This document shows positions 45,246 to 54,405 of a stretch of DNA of 64,000 nt, one piece after another (position 1 is the first letter of the stretch; each line of letters starts with the position of its first letter). The stretch covers positions 62,001 through 126,000 of the forward strand of contig NZ_QLYY01000021.1 in the NCBI RefSeq assembly GCF_003350295.1. The letters are read 5' to 3'. This DNA comes from Vibrio tetraodonis (GTDB taxonomy: Bacteria; Pseudomonadota; Gammaproteobacteria; Enterobacterales; Vibrionaceae). Position numbers and translations under genes: made by a program. The notes under the pieces are model-generated. The model searched no databases. It was not told the origin of the DNA and saw nothing but the letters and a program-made list of their open reading frames with translations.

Positions 45246-45315
45246 ACCATATACTGGTGATAATTTCTCCACTCAGATTCAAAATAACAATACAAGACTT
45301 CAACTTATAAAAACG

Positions 45316-45343
45316 AGTCTTAATTTCTCATCCTAAAGTCTAA
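45316..45343. promoter_or_regulatory. Two AGTCT half-sites 21 bp apart upstream of acs
   Basis: AGTCTTAA (45316-45323) and TCATCCTAAAGTCTAA (45328-45343) carry the AGTCT arm. Their AGTCT starts (45316 and 45337) are 21 bases apart, two helical turns. The second keeps AAAGTCTAAT as in the palindrome at 35076. They lie about 118-145 bases before the acs ATG. Candidate CrbR sites. Confidence 0.4.
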
Positions 45344-45460
45344 TTGTCGAATCAGCGCAAGTGCTAGAAAGTGATAGATAAAGTGATTGGCAAATAAAGT
45401 AGCAGTATTTTAAAGGATATTGACTCACTTCTCAGCGAAATGAGTACAAGGAGACAAATC

Positions 45461-47410
45461 ATGAGTGAAGCCCACATTTATCCGGTTAAAGAAAATATTA
45501 AAAACAATACCCATGCGGATAACAAAACTTACCTTTCTATGTATCAGCAGTCCGTCTCGAACCCAGAAGCTTTTTGGTCAGAGCATGGCAAAATCATTGA
45601 TTGGATAAAACCATTTAGCCAAGTAAAAAGCACTTCTTTTGATACAGGCCACGTAGATATTCGCTGGTTCGAGGATGGAACTCTTAATGTATCAGCCAAC
45701 TGTATTGATCGACATTTAACTAAACGAGGTGACGATGTTGCTATTATTTGGGAAGGAGATAACCCTGCTGAAGATCAATCCCTCACATTCAAACAACTCC
45801 ACCAGCAAGTATGCCGATTCTCTAACGCTCTAAAAGCACAAGGAGTAAAGAAAGGGGACGTCGTCTGCCTATATATGCCAATGGTACCTGAGGCTGCTAT
45901 TGCTATGCTGGCTTGTACTCGAATTGGCGCAGTTCATACGGTTGTATTTGGTGGTTTCTCACCAGAGGCATTGTCTGGGCGGATCATTGATTCAGACGCT
46001 AAGGTCATAGTTACCGCTGACGAGGGTATACGTGGTGGAAGACCTGTACCACTTAAGAAAAATGTTGATCAAGCATTAGCCAACCCGAAAGTAAAAACCA
46101 TCGAAAAAGTATTGGTGCTAAACAGAACTGGTGGAGACGTGGATTGGCATCCACAACGTGATGTTTGGTGGCATGAAGCAATTGCATCTGTGTCTGATCA
46201 TTGCCCGCCAGAAGAAATGAGCGCCGAAGATCCTTTGTTTATTCTTTACACCTCAGGTTCAACAGGAAAACCTAAAGGTGTACTGCATACAACAGGGGGA
46301 TATTTGGTTTATGCCACGATGACATTTAAATATGTATTTGATTACCAGCCAGGAGAAACCTTCTGGTGTACCGCTGATGTGGGTTGGATCACTGGCCACA
46401 CCTACCTTATATACGGACCACTCGCCAACGGGGCCAAAACAATTTTATTTGAAGGGGTCCCAAATTATCCAGATACCAATCGAATGAGCCAAGTCGTCGA
46501 CAAGCATCAAGTTAATATTCTTTACACAGCTCCAACAGCAATACGAGCACTAATGGCTAAAGGCGACGAAGCGATAAAAGATACGTCACGTACTAGCCTG
46601 AGAATTATGGGATCAGTCGGTGAGCCGATAAACCCTGAAGCATGGGAATGGTACTACCGCACTATTGGTAATACTCAGTCTCCCATTGTCGACACTTGGT
46701 GGCAAACCGAAACTGGCGGCATTCTGATTACACCATTACCTGGAGCGACTGAACTCAAACCTGGTTCCGCAACTCGGCCATTCTTTGGCGTACAACCAGC
46801 CCTAGTCGATAATATGGGTAATCTAGTCGATGGCACAGCAGAAGGAAATCTCGTCATCCTTGACTCATGGCCAGGTCAAATGCGTACCGTCTATGGAGAT
46901 CATGAACGCTTTGAACAAACCTACTTCTCAACTTTCAAAGGCATGTATTTTACCGGCGATGGTGCTCGACGCGATGAAGATGGGTACTACTGGATTACGG
47001 GCCGTGTGGATGATGTCCTCAACGTGTCTGGTCATAGGATGGGAACAGCAGAAATCGAATCAGCGCTTGTCGCATTCGATAAAATTGCGGAAGCCGCTAT
47101 TGTAGGTATTCCTCATGACATCAAGGGCCAAGCTATATACGCTTATATCACTTTAAATGATGGTGAGTTTCCAAGCGCAGAACTACATAAAGAAGTCAAA
47201 GACTGGGTACGAAAAGAAATAGGACCTATTGCCACTCCAGATGTGCTGCACTGGACCGATTCTTTACCTAAGACTCGCTCAGGTAAAATTATGCGGCGCA
47301 TCCTAAGAAAAATCGCCACTGGTGATACAAGTAACTTAGGTGACACGTCGACACTAGCAGACCCTAGTGTTGTTGATAAACTGATTGCCGAAAAGGCGAA
47401 ACTTTCATAA
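45461..47410 (+). CDS. acs: Acetyl-coenzyme A synthetase Acs
   Basis: AMP-forming ligase that turns acetate, ATP and CoA into acetyl-CoA through acetyl-AMP; the effector enzyme of the acetate switch. The 649-residue protein begins MSEAHIYPVKENIKNNTHADN. It has the P-loop YTSGSTGKPKG (about 263-273), WWQTETGG, TGDGARRDEDGYYWITGR and the C-terminal PKTRSGKIMRRILRK. Lysine 609, the site of inhibitory acetylation in E. coli/Salmonella Acs, is conserved in SGK. I use the ATG at 45461 with AAGGAGA upstream, giving a length close to E. coli (652). Preceded by CrbR-like sites and followed by a terminator. Confidence 0.97.
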   Translation: MSEAHIYPVKENIKNNTHADNKTYLSMYQQSVSNPEAFWSEHGKIIDWIKPFSQVKSTSFDTGHVDIRWFEDGTLNVSANCIDRHLTKRGDDVAIIWEGDNPAEDQSLTFKQLHQQVCRFSNALKAQGVKKGDVVCLYMPMVPEAAIAMLACTRIGAVHTVVFGGFSPEALSGRIIDSDAKVIVTADEGIRGGRPVPLKKNVDQALANPKVKTIEKVLVLNRTGGDVDWHPQRDVWWHEAIASVSDHCPPEEMSAEDPLFILYTSGSTGKPKGVLHTTGGYLVYATMTFKYVFDYQPGETFWCTADVGWITGHTYLIYGPLANGAKTILFEGVPNYPDTNRMSQVVDKHQVNILYTAPTAIRALMAKGDEAIKDTSRTSLRIMGSVGEPINPEAWEWYYRTIGNTQSPIVDTWWQTETGGILITPLPGATELKPGSATRPFFGVQPALVDNMGNLVDGTAEGNLVILDSWPGQMRTVYGDHERFEQTYFSTFKGMYFTGDGARRDEDGYYWITGRVDDVLNVSGHRMGTAEIESALVAFDKIAEAAIVGIPHDIKGQAIYAYITLNDGEFPSAELHKEVKDWVRKEIGPIATPDVLHWTDSLPKTRSGKIMRRILRKIATGDTSNLGDTSTLADPSVVDKLIAEKAKLS

Positions 47411-47502
47411 ACATGCTAGTTATATGTCAGTAAAGCGCCGGTTATAGCGCCCTACAGACATAGCTTAACTATTTGTATCAAAATACATTTAAATAAGATA
47501 AT

Positions 47503-47527
47503 GCCGTCACAAATGTGGCGGCTTTTT
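47503..47527 (+). terminator. Terminator of acs
   Basis: GCCGTCAC and GTGGCGGC pair (one G-U pair) around an AAAT loop, followed by five T residues, 93 bases after the acs stop. Confidence 0.85.
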
Positions 47528-47632
47528 GTTCTTTCGATTCCACCTATTCCATCATAATCTCAATCAAAATAGTCAAAAATGTTAGCTTAATAACAGTTTT
47601 GGAAACGAGAAATAGGAGATTAGACCAGTAAT

Positions 47633-47663
47633 TTGCTGCTAAATGTAATGAATTAGCTATAAT
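47633..47663 (+). promoter_or_regulatory. Candidate sigma-70 promoter of aroQ-accBC
   Basis: A perfect -10 box TATAAT (47658-47663) with TTGCTG 19 bases upstream as the best -35. It lies 112 bases before the aroQ start. The spacing is longer than the optimum of 17. Confidence 0.45.
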
Positions 47664-47774
47664 CTGTGTCTATTTTGGCGACTAAGTATAAAATTTTACA
47701 ATTTTCTCATGCTGAGTCGACAATAATATGGGAAAATTCCAGTTTGTCTCATGAAGTAGGAAGATAGCAGCACA

Positions 47775-48224
47775 ATGACAGCCAAATCATGCATACTTGT
47801 CTTAAATGGTCCGAATTTGAACCTATTGGGGTTGCGCGAGCCAAACCACTATGGCTCTCAAACTCTAGCACAAATTACCGACAGATTAGCCAAGCAAGCT
47901 CAAAGCGCTGGCATCGAGCTAGATCACCTACAATCAAACCGCGAATACGAGTTGATTGAGAAAATCCATGAGTCTGCTGATAGAGTGGATTTCATTATAA
48001 TCAATCCTGCTGCTTTTACACATACTAGTGTCGCACTAAGGGATGCCCTACTTGGCGTTTCGATCCCATACATTGAAGTACATTTGTCCAATGTGCACGC
48101 GAGAGAGCCATTTCGCCACCATTCTTATCTATCAGATAAAGCACAAGGCGTCATTTGTGGCTTGGGTGCACAGGGCTATGAGTTTGCTTTGTCTGCCGCG
48201 ATAAGCGCGCTGCAAACCAAGTAA
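47775..48224 (+). CDS. aroQ: Type II 3-dehydroquinate dehydratase AroQ
   Basis: Third shikimate-pathway step, removing water from 3-dehydroquinate. The 149-residue protein has the type II signature LVLNGPNLNLLGLREPNHYGS near the N-terminus, with the essential Tyr in HYGS and Arg in LREPN. It continues with SNREYELIEKIHE, NPAAFTHTSVALRDAL and VHLSNVHAREPFRHHSY. It forms dodecamers in the family. It precedes accB by 66 bases, the usual aroQ-accB-accC arrangement. Confidence 0.97.
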   Translation: MTAKSCILVLNGPNLNLLGLREPNHYGSQTLAQITDRLAKQAQSAGIELDHLQSNREYELIEKIHESADRVDFIIINPAAFTHTSVALRDALLGVSIPYIEVHLSNVHAREPFRHHSYLSDKAQGVICGLGAQGYEFALSAAISALQTK

Positions 48225-48290
48225 CTCACATGAACATACTCTGCAGTTCTTCCGAGCTGTCTTACTCACAAGATAAAAGAGAAAGAAAAG

Positions 48291-48749
48291 ATGGATATCC
48301 GTAAAATCAAAAAACTTATCGAATTAGTTGAAGAATCTGGCATTGCTGAGCTGGAAATCTCTGAAGGTGAAGAGTCGGTACGCATTAGTCGTAACGGTGT
48401 GGCACCTGCACCTGTACAATACGCAGCACCTGCACCTGTTGCTGCTCCAGCAGCCGCTCCAGTAGCTGCACCTGCAGAAGTTTCAGCACCAGCTGAAACC
48501 AACTCAATACCAGCGGGACACAAAGTACTTTCTCCAATGGTCGGAACTTTCTACCGAGCTCCAAGTCCTGATGCGAAATCGTTTATTGAAGTCGGTCAAT
48601 CTGTATCAGCAGGTGAAACGCTTTGTATCGTCGAAGCAATGAAGATGATGAACCAAATCGAAGCTGATAAGTCAGGTGTTGTCACTGCTATCCTAGTTGA
48701 AGACGGTCAACCCGTTGAATTCGACCAACCACTTGTTGTTATCGAATAA
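48291..48749 (+). CDS. accB: Biotin carboxyl carrier protein AccB
   Basis: Carrier subunit of acetyl-CoA carboxylase, first step in fatty-acid synthesis. The 152-residue protein has an N-terminal helical part (1-37), an Ala/Pro-rich mobile linker (about 38-66), and the biotinyl domain (about 75-152). The biotinylated lysine is K118 in EAMKMM. Twelve bases after the preceding AAAGAGAAAGAAAAG site is the ATG. accC follows 15 bases after its stop. Confidence 0.97.
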   Translation: MDIRKIKKLIELVEESGIAELEISEGEESVRISRNGVAPAPVQYAAPAPVAAPAAAPVAAPAEVSAPAETNSIPAGHKVLSPMVGTFYRAPSPDAKSFIEVGQSVSAGETLCIVEAMKMMNQIEADKSGVVTAILVEDGQPVEFDQPLVVIE

Positions 48750-48764
48750 TAGAGGCTGTCTCTT

Positions 48765-50108
48765 ATGTTAGATAAATTAGTCATCGCGAATCGAGGCGAA
48801 ATAGCCCTTCGTATACTTCGCGCATGTAAAGAGCTCGGCATCAAAACCGTTGCCGTACACTCGACAGCTGATCGCGACTTAAAACACGTTCTTCTTGCAG
48901 ATGAAGCAATTTGTATAGGCCCAGCTCGTGGTATCGACAGCTACCTGAATATTCCACGTATTATTTCAGCAGCTGAAGTCACAGGTGCCATCGCTATTCA
49001 TCCAGGTTACGGCTTCCTATCTGAAAATGCAGACTTTGCAGAGCAAGTAGAACGCAGTGGCTTCATTTTCGTTGGTCCTAAAGCGGAAACCATTCGCATC
49101 ATGGGCGATAAGGTTTCCGCTATTAACGCAATGAAGAAAGCAGGCGTTCCATGCGTTCCTGGCTCTGATGGTCCACTAAATGACGATGAATCAGCCAACA
49201 AAGCACACGCAAAACGCATTGGTTATCCAGTGATCATCAAAGCCTCTGGTGGCGGTGGTGGTCGCGGCATGCGTGTAGTTCGCTCAGAAGGCGAACTGGT
49301 TGAAGCTATTGCCATGACTCGCGCTGAAGCCAAAGCAGCTTTTAACAATGATATGGTTTACATGGAGAAATTCCTTGAAAATCCTCGCCATGTTGAAGTT
49401 CAGGTCATTGCGGACGGTCAAGGCGGCGCTATCCACTTAGGTGAACGTGATTGCTCTATGCAGCGTCGCCACCAAAAAGTTGTTGAAGAAGCGCCAGCGC
49501 CTGGTATTACTGCAGAAATGCGTAAATACATTGGTGAACGTTGTACTCGTGCTTGTCTTGAAATCGGCTATCGCGGAGCGGGTACATTTGAGTTCTTGTA
49601 TGAAAATGGTGAGTTCTACTTCATTGAAATGAACACACGTATTCAGGTAGAGCACCCTGTTACCGAGATGGTAACTGGTGTTGACCTTATCAAAGAACAA
49701 CTGCGTGTTGCGGCAGGCCAACCACTGTCATTTACTCAAGATGACATTAAAATCCGCGGCCATGCTGTGGAGTGCCGTATTAATGCTGAAGATCCTGAAC
49801 GCTTCCTTCCTTCACCAGGTAAGATTGAACGCTTCCATGCACCGGGAGGCATGGGAGTTCGTTGGGAATCACACATATACACAGGCTACACTGTGCCGCC
49901 TCACTATGATTCGATGATTGGTAAGCTTATCACCTTTGGTGAGAATCGTGACGTTGCCATTGCCCGTATGAAAAATGCGCTTGGTGAGATGATTGTCGAA
50001 GGCATTAAGACTAATGTTCCTCTTCAAGAAAGCATAATGAACGATGAGAACTTCCAACACGGAGGTGCTAATATTCATTACCTCGAGAAGAAACTCGGCC
50101 TACAATAA
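48765..50108 (+). CDS. accC: Biotin carboxylase AccC
   Basis: ATP-grasp subunit of acetyl-CoA carboxylase that carboxylates biotin on AccB. The 447-residue protein starts MLDKLVIANRGEIALRILRACKELG. It contains HPGYGFLSENADFAE, the glycine-rich ATP lid IIKASGGGGGRGMRVV, and the metal/substrate segment FEFLYENGEFYFIEMNTRIQVEHPVTE. All key residues of the family are present. It ends the aroQ-accB-accC unit and has a strong terminator 22 bases after the stop. Confidence 0.98.
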   Translation: MLDKLVIANRGEIALRILRACKELGIKTVAVHSTADRDLKHVLLADEAICIGPARGIDSYLNIPRIISAAEVTGAIAIHPGYGFLSENADFAEQVERSGFIFVGPKAETIRIMGDKVSAINAMKKAGVPCVPGSDGPLNDDESANKAHAKRIGYPVIIKASGGGGGRGMRVVRSEGELVEAIAMTRAEAKAAFNNDMVYMEKFLENPRHVEVQVIADGQGGAIHLGERDCSMQRRHQKVVEEAPAPGITAEMRKYIGERCTRACLEIGYRGAGTFEFLYENGEFYFIEMNTRIQVEHPVTEMVTGVDLIKEQLRVAAGQPLSFTQDDIKIRGHAVECRINAEDPERFLPSPGKIERFHAPGGMGVRWESHIYTGYTVPPHYDSMIGKLITFGENRDVAIARMKNALGEMIVEGIKTNVPLQESIMNDENFQHGGANIHYLEKKLGLQ

Positions 50109-50130
50109 GCTAACTAGCTTATTATCTTTC

Positions 50131-50163
50131 CAATAGGCAGCGTCCGCTGCCTATTGTTATTTT
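50131..50163 (+). terminator. Terminator of aroQ-accB-accC
   Basis: A 12-bp perfect stem (CAATAGGCAGCG and its complement) with a very short loop, followed by a T-rich tail. Confidence 0.9.
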
Positions 50164-50275
50164 CTAACTAGGCTATAGAACTCTAGTCTCAGTTTTGCCA
50201 CAATGCCTGCCTTTGGTTTTAGAGTATTTTATATTCTTTCTCTCCACTCAATAATTATCACAACTTGATTAAATA

Positions 50276-50560
50276 ATGAAAACCTTGCCTGAACGCTATC
50301 AACAAGCGAATAAAGAGGCTAAATGGGCGGTGTTCCTCGCTCTAGCCTACTTTGTTTGGTGGTATGTATTTGCTTATGTTATTTTCCCAAACCAACCGCA
50401 TGAGACACTGCCTAATCTATACTGGGGGTTGCCTCTGTGGTTTCTCTTTTCTTGCATCATCGGACCAATAGTTTTCACTCTGCTATGCGCACTTATGGTT
50501 AAGTTCATCTACAAGAACATGCCTTTCGATATAGAAGAAGAGACTAACCATGAACAGTGA
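50276..50560 (+). CDS. yhdT: YhdT-family membrane protein
   Basis: A 94-residue protein of the DUF997/YhdT family with two hydrophobic segments (WAVFLALAYFVWWYVFAYVIF and LPLWFLFSCIIGPIVFTLLCALMV). In enterobacteria yhdT stands directly before panF, as here, and the panF start lies 11 bases inside this gene. Its function is not known; a small auxiliary subunit of the pantothenate symporter is a plausible guess, by analogy to DUF4212 beside its symporter in this window. Confidence 0.9.
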   Translation: MKTLPERYQQANKEAKWAVFLALAYFVWWYVFAYVIFPNQPHETLPNLYWGLPLWFLFSCIIGPIVFTLLCALMVKFIYKNMPFDIEEETNHEQ

Positions 50561-51986
50561 GCTCATCATCCCGCTTATTATTTATCTAGCCCTTGTGTTC
50601 GCAATTGCTGTTTATAGTCAATCGACTCAACGTAATAAACCCAACTTTCTGAGTAATTATTTTCTTGGCAACCGCAGTATGGGCGGCTTTGTTCTAGCCA
50701 TGACACTTGCTGCAACATATGCGAGTGCAAGTTCATTTATTGGTGGCCCGGGAGCGGCGTATAAAATGGGGCTAGGTTGGGTGTTAATGGCAATGATCCA
50801 ACTTCCTGCGGCTTGGCTGACACTGGGCGTCTTAGGCAAAAAATTTGCTATCGAAGCCAGACGCCACAATGCTCTTACCCTCAACGACATGCTATATGCA
50901 AGGTACCGTAATCGTGCAGTAGTGATACTGGCTTCTATCACACTATTATTGGCTTTCTTTGCCATCATGGTAGTGCAGTTCGTTGGCGCTGCTCGCTTAC
51001 TTCAGACAGTGACGGGGCTAAGTTATCTGCAAGGGTTAACTGTGTTTGCCATCACTGTGGGTGTATATACCACAATCGGCGGCTTTCGCGCTGTTGTTGT
51101 CACTGATGCTGTGCAAGGCATAATGATGATCATCGGGACGATTGCCCTGTTATTTGGGGTCATCCATGCAGGGGGAGGTCTTGGTAAGCTAGTCGCTGAT
51201 TTGCACCAAATTGATCCAAACTTGATCACTCCTTACGGGCCAGATAATTTTCTCAACCAGCCATTTATGCTGAGTTTTTGGATACTGGTTTGCTTTGGCG
51301 TTATTGGCCTACCTCATGCTGCGGTTCGCTGCATGTCATACAAATCTAGCCAGTCTCTGCATCGCGGTATGATAATCAGTACTGCTATGGTTGCATTTCT
51401 TATGCTAGGCATGCATTTATCCGGCGCTTTGGGCCGAGCATTAGTGCCAGAAATTGATAGCCCTGACCAAATCATGCCAACTTTGATGGTGACTGTATTA
51501 CCTCCCGCGATTGCCGGTATATTTTTGGCTGGACCAATGGCCGCTATCATGTCAACCATTGACTCCCAGTTGATCCAAGCGTCAGCAACTCTGCTCAAAG
51601 ATCTCTACCTTAATTACATCTCCCCCAAAACAAGCTCCCCTAAAAAGCTAGCCAGACTATCATTTTGGATCACTGGCATTTTTTCAGCTTTAGTGTTTGT
51701 TGCAGCCATCAATCCACCTGATATGATCATATGGCTTAACCTTCTTGCTTTTGGGGGCTTGCAAGCCGTCTTTCTCTGGCCTTTAGTTCTGGGGTTATAT
51801 TGGAGAAAAGCATCCGCTATGGGCGCTCTGTGCTCCATGCTGATCGGTTTGATATGCTACACCAGCCTTTCTGTTATGAAGCCCAATTTATTTGGTGTTC
51901 ATGCCATTGTACCAACATTAACTGTAGGCCTTATCATCTTCGTTCTGGTTAGCATCACCCATCCAAATAGGACCACGAGTAAATAA
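50550..51986 (+). CDS. panF: Sodium/pantothenate symporter PanF
   Basis: Inner-membrane sodium-coupled pantothenate uptake carrier (SLC5/SSF family). The 478-residue protein has 12-13 membrane segments, with FLSNYFLGNRSMGGFVLAMTLAATYASASSFIGGPGAAYKMGLGWVLMA near the N-terminus. YTTIGGFRAVVVTDAVQGIMM and AGPMAAIMSTIDSQLIQASATLLKDLY are the usual SSF motifs. The start overlaps yhdT. prmA follows 75 bases later, as in E. coli. Confidence 0.95.
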   Translation: MNSELIIPLIIYLALVFAIAVYSQSTQRNKPNFLSNYFLGNRSMGGFVLAMTLAATYASASSFIGGPGAAYKMGLGWVLMAMIQLPAAWLTLGVLGKKFAIEARRHNALTLNDMLYARYRNRAVVILASITLLLAFFAIMVVQFVGAARLLQTVTGLSYLQGLTVFAITVGVYTTIGGFRAVVVTDAVQGIMMIIGTIALLFGVIHAGGGLGKLVADLHQIDPNLITPYGPDNFLNQPFMLSFWILVCFGVIGLPHAAVRCMSYKSSQSLHRGMIISTAMVAFLMLGMHLSGALGRALVPEIDSPDQIMPTLMVTVLPPAIAGIFLAGPMAAIMSTIDSQLIQASATLLKDLYLNYISPKTSSPKKLARLSFWITGIFSALVFVAAINPPDMIIWLNLLAFGGLQAVFLWPLVLGLYWRKASAMGALCSMLIGLICYTSLSVMKPNLFGVHAIVPTLTVGLIIFVLVSITHPNRTTSK

Positions 51987-52061
51987 ATGAGAGCTTTTTG
52001 TACAATAGGAAGAACATGATAGAATCCGTGCCCATAAACCATCGCCAATATCGGACAACCC

Positions 52062-52949
52062 ATGCCTTGGATTCAAATTAAACTCAACGCAACCAATGAT
52101 AACGCAGAACAAATTGGTGACATGCTAATGGAAGAGACCGGAGCTTTATCGGTCACTTTCCTTGATGCCCAAGACACGCCAGTGTTTGAACCCCTACCGG
52201 GTGAAACCCGACTATGGGGAGATACTGATATCTTGGCTTTATACGATGCCAACGCAGACACCCAGTTTATTATCGAGCAGATCAAATTAAGCGGACTTCT
52301 GGCTCATGATTTTGCTCATAAAATCGAGCAGCTCGAAGATAAAGATTGGGAGCGCGAATGGATGGATAACTTCCATCCAATGAAATTTGGTCAGCGTTTA
52401 TGGATTTGCCCAAGCTGGCGAGAGGTCCCTGAGCCTAATGCTGTCAATGTGATGCTCGACCCAGGACTCGCCTTTGGAACAGGCACTCACCCTACTACTG
52501 CCCTATGCCTAGAATGGCTAGAAAGCCTAGATTTATCAGGCAAGACTGTGATTGACTTTGGTTGTGGATCAGGAATTTTAGCCATAGCGGCCATAAAATT
52601 AGGCGCACAAAAAGTGGTGGGTATTGACATAGATCCACAAGCATTGATTGCATCAAAAGACAACGCTGAGCGCAACGGAGTAGCAGACAAGCTGCAAGTT
52701 TATCTGCCACAGGAACAACCAAAAAACTTAGTTGCCGATGTCGTGGTTGCAAACATTTTAGCTGGGCCACTGCGTGAACTTTCAACCGTGATTGCGTCTC
52801 TTGTCAAACCAAACGGAGATCTGGCAATGTCAGGCGTGCTTGATACTCAAGCTCAAGATGTTGCGACCTACTATAGTGACACATTTAACATTGAGCCGAT
52901 AAAAGAGCTCAATGAATGGTGCAGAATTGCTGGCCGAAAATTCACTTAA
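52062..52949 (+). CDS. prmA: Ribosomal protein L11 methyltransferase PrmA
   Basis: S-adenosylmethionine-dependent methylase of ribosomal protein L11. The 295-residue protein has an N-terminal substrate-binding domain (MPWIQIKLN...WEREWMDNFHPMKFG). The class I methyltransferase fold follows, with the motif VIDFGCGSGILAIAAIKLGA (about 160-180), VVGIDIDPQAL and VVANILAGPLRELS. The length equals the E. coli enzyme (293). The dusB-fis promoter lies in the 141 bases that follow. Confidence 0.97.
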   Translation: MPWIQIKLNATNDNAEQIGDMLMEETGALSVTFLDAQDTPVFEPLPGETRLWGDTDILALYDANADTQFIIEQIKLSGLLAHDFAHKIEQLEDKDWEREWMDNFHPMKFGQRLWICPSWREVPEPNAVNVMLDPGLAFGTGTHPTTALCLEWLESLDLSGKTVIDFGCGSGILAIAAIKLGAQKVVGIDIDPQALIASKDNAERNGVADKLQVYLPQEQPKNLVADVVVANILAGPLRELSTVIASLVKPNGDLAMSGVLDTQAQDVATYYSDTFNIEPIKELNEWCRIAGRKFT

Positions 52950-53024
52950 ATAAGACTTTGTGCATTAATTGTTTGATTTTTATTCGTTTTACTAAAACAA
53001 TTTGTAAATGCTCAAATATTAGTC

Positions 53025-53061
53025 TTTTCACGGCGTGAAAAAATGCGTAAAATGCGCGCCC
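53025..53061 (+). promoter_or_regulatory. dusB-fis promoter with GC-rich discriminator
   Basis: TTTTCA (-35, 53025-53030), a 17-bp spacer and TAAAAT (-10, 53048-53053) are followed at once by GCGCGCCC. A G/C discriminator like this is the mark of ppGpp-controlled promoters such as E. coli fis. It lies 30 bases before the dusB start. Confidence 0.75.
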
Positions 53062-53090
53062 TTGCTGGTATAGAACTGTGATTTAGTGTT

Positions 53091-54059
53091 TTGAAAATCG
53101 GAACTCATCAACTCGAGAATAATCTTATCGTTGCCCCTATGGCGGGAGTTACTGATAGACCCTTTCGTGAGTTATGTCTCCGCTATGGCGCGGGAATGGC
53201 TGTCAGTGAGATGATGTCGTCAAACCCAAAGCTATGGAACACATCTAAGTCAAAACAGCGTATGGTACATCAAGGCGAATCGGGCATTCGCTCTGTACAA
53301 ATAGCAGGAGCAGATCCTCAGCTAATGGCTGATGCTGCTCAGTTTAGTGTTGAAAATGGTGCACAAATCATTGATATCAACATGGGCTGCCCTGCGAAAA
53401 AAGTGAATAAAAAGCTGGCGGGTTCGGCATTGCTTCGCTACCCGGATATCATACAAGATATTCTCAAGGCGGTGGTCAATGCTGTAGATGTCCCCGTGAC
53501 ACTAAAAACTCGTACTGGCTGGGACCCAGACAATAAAAACTGTGTTCAAATCGCTAAATTAGCCGAAGACTGCGGCATACAAGCTCTCGCGCTCCATGGA
53601 CGCACCAAAGCCTGTATGTACAAAGGAGAGGCCGAATATGACAGCATTAAAGCGGTTAAACAAGCAATCTCAATTCCGGTTATCGCTAACGGTGATATCG
53701 ATAGCCCAGAGAAAGCAAAGTACGTGCTTGATTACACAGGCGCAGACGCTTTAATGATTGGACGCCCCGCCCAAGGGCGACCATGGATTTTTCAGGAAAT
53801 CCAACATTTTTTGGAAAACGGCACCACGATGCCCGACCTTCCAATTTCGGAAGTTAAGGACATCCTGCTTGGCCATGTAAATGCTCTACATACATTTTAT
53901 GGTGAGTACTTAGGTCCACGTATCGTACGAAAGCACGTGGGTTGGTACCTAAAAGAGCATGAACAAGCAAGTGAGTTTCGCCGTACCTTCAATGCTATCG
54001 ATGTGGCTGAGCTGCAACTTGAAGCGTTAGAAGGTTATTTTGATAACGTTGCATCATAA
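53091..54059 (+). CDS. dusB: tRNA-dihydrouridine synthase DusB
   Basis: Flavoenzyme that reduces uridine 17 class positions of tRNA to dihydrouridine. The 322-residue protein starts at TTG with KIGTHQLENNLIVAPMAGVTDRPFRELCLRYGAG. It has the FMN loop and the catalytic cysteine in INMGCPAKKVNKKLAGSALL. LHGRTKACMYKGEAEYDSIKAVK and VIANGDIDSPEKA complete the TIM-barrel signature. The TTG matches the start of the E. coli protein (MRIGQYQL). fis follows after 22 bases, the universal dusB-fis order. Confidence 0.96.
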   Translation: MKIGTHQLENNLIVAPMAGVTDRPFRELCLRYGAGMAVSEMMSSNPKLWNTSKSKQRMVHQGESGIRSVQIAGADPQLMADAAQFSVENGAQIIDINMGCPAKKVNKKLAGSALLRYPDIIQDILKAVVNAVDVPVTLKTRTGWDPDNKNCVQIAKLAEDCGIQALALHGRTKACMYKGEAEYDSIKAVKQAISIPVIANGDIDSPEKAKYVLDYTGADALMIGRPAQGRPWIFQEIQHFLENGTTMPDLPISEVKDILLGHVNALHTFYGEYLGPRIVRKHVGWYLKEHEQASEFRRTFNAIDVAELQLEALEGYFDNVAS

Positions 54060-54081
54060 TTAGAGAAGAGCTAGACCGAAT

Positions 54082-54378
54082 ATGTTCGAACAAAACCTGA
54101 CTTCAGAAGCCTTAACAGTAACTACAGTAACTTCACAAGACCAGATTACTCAGAAGCCTTTACGCGACTCTGTTAAAGCATCTCTTAAAAACTACTTGGC
54201 TCAACTAAACGGGCAAGAAGTCACAGAGCTATATGAGTTAGTTCTAGCTGAAGTAGAACAACCATTACTAGATACCATAATGCAATACACTCGCGGCAAC
54301 CAAACTCGCGCAGCAACTATGATGGGTATCAACCGCGGCACTCTTCGTAAGAAACTAAAAAAATACGGCATGAACTAA
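54082..54378 (+). CDS. fis: DNA-binding protein Fis
   Basis: Small nucleoid protein that bends DNA, activates rRNA promoters and supports site-specific inversion. The 98-residue length is the family standard. The C-terminal helix-turn-helix QPLLDTIMQYTRGNQTRAATMMGINRGTLRKKLKKYGMN is essentially the E. coli sequence, including the Asn-Arg-Lys DNA contacts. It follows dusB by 22 bases and is ended by a terminator at 54406. Confidence 0.99.
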   Translation: MFEQNLTSEALTVTTVTSQDQITQKPLRDSVKASLKNYLAQLNGQEVTELYELVLAEVEQPLLDTIMQYTRGNQTRAATMMGINRGTLRKKLKKYGMN

Positions 54379-54405
54379 TTTGTTCATCGCATTGCTATAA
54401 ATAAT

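Larger units (their letters stand above)
47411..47774. other. Intergenic region between acs and aroQ
   Basis: 364 bp holding the acs terminator (47503-47527) and a probable promoter for the aroQ-accB-accC unit (47633-47663). I see no gene or structured RNA in the rest. Confidence 0.6.
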
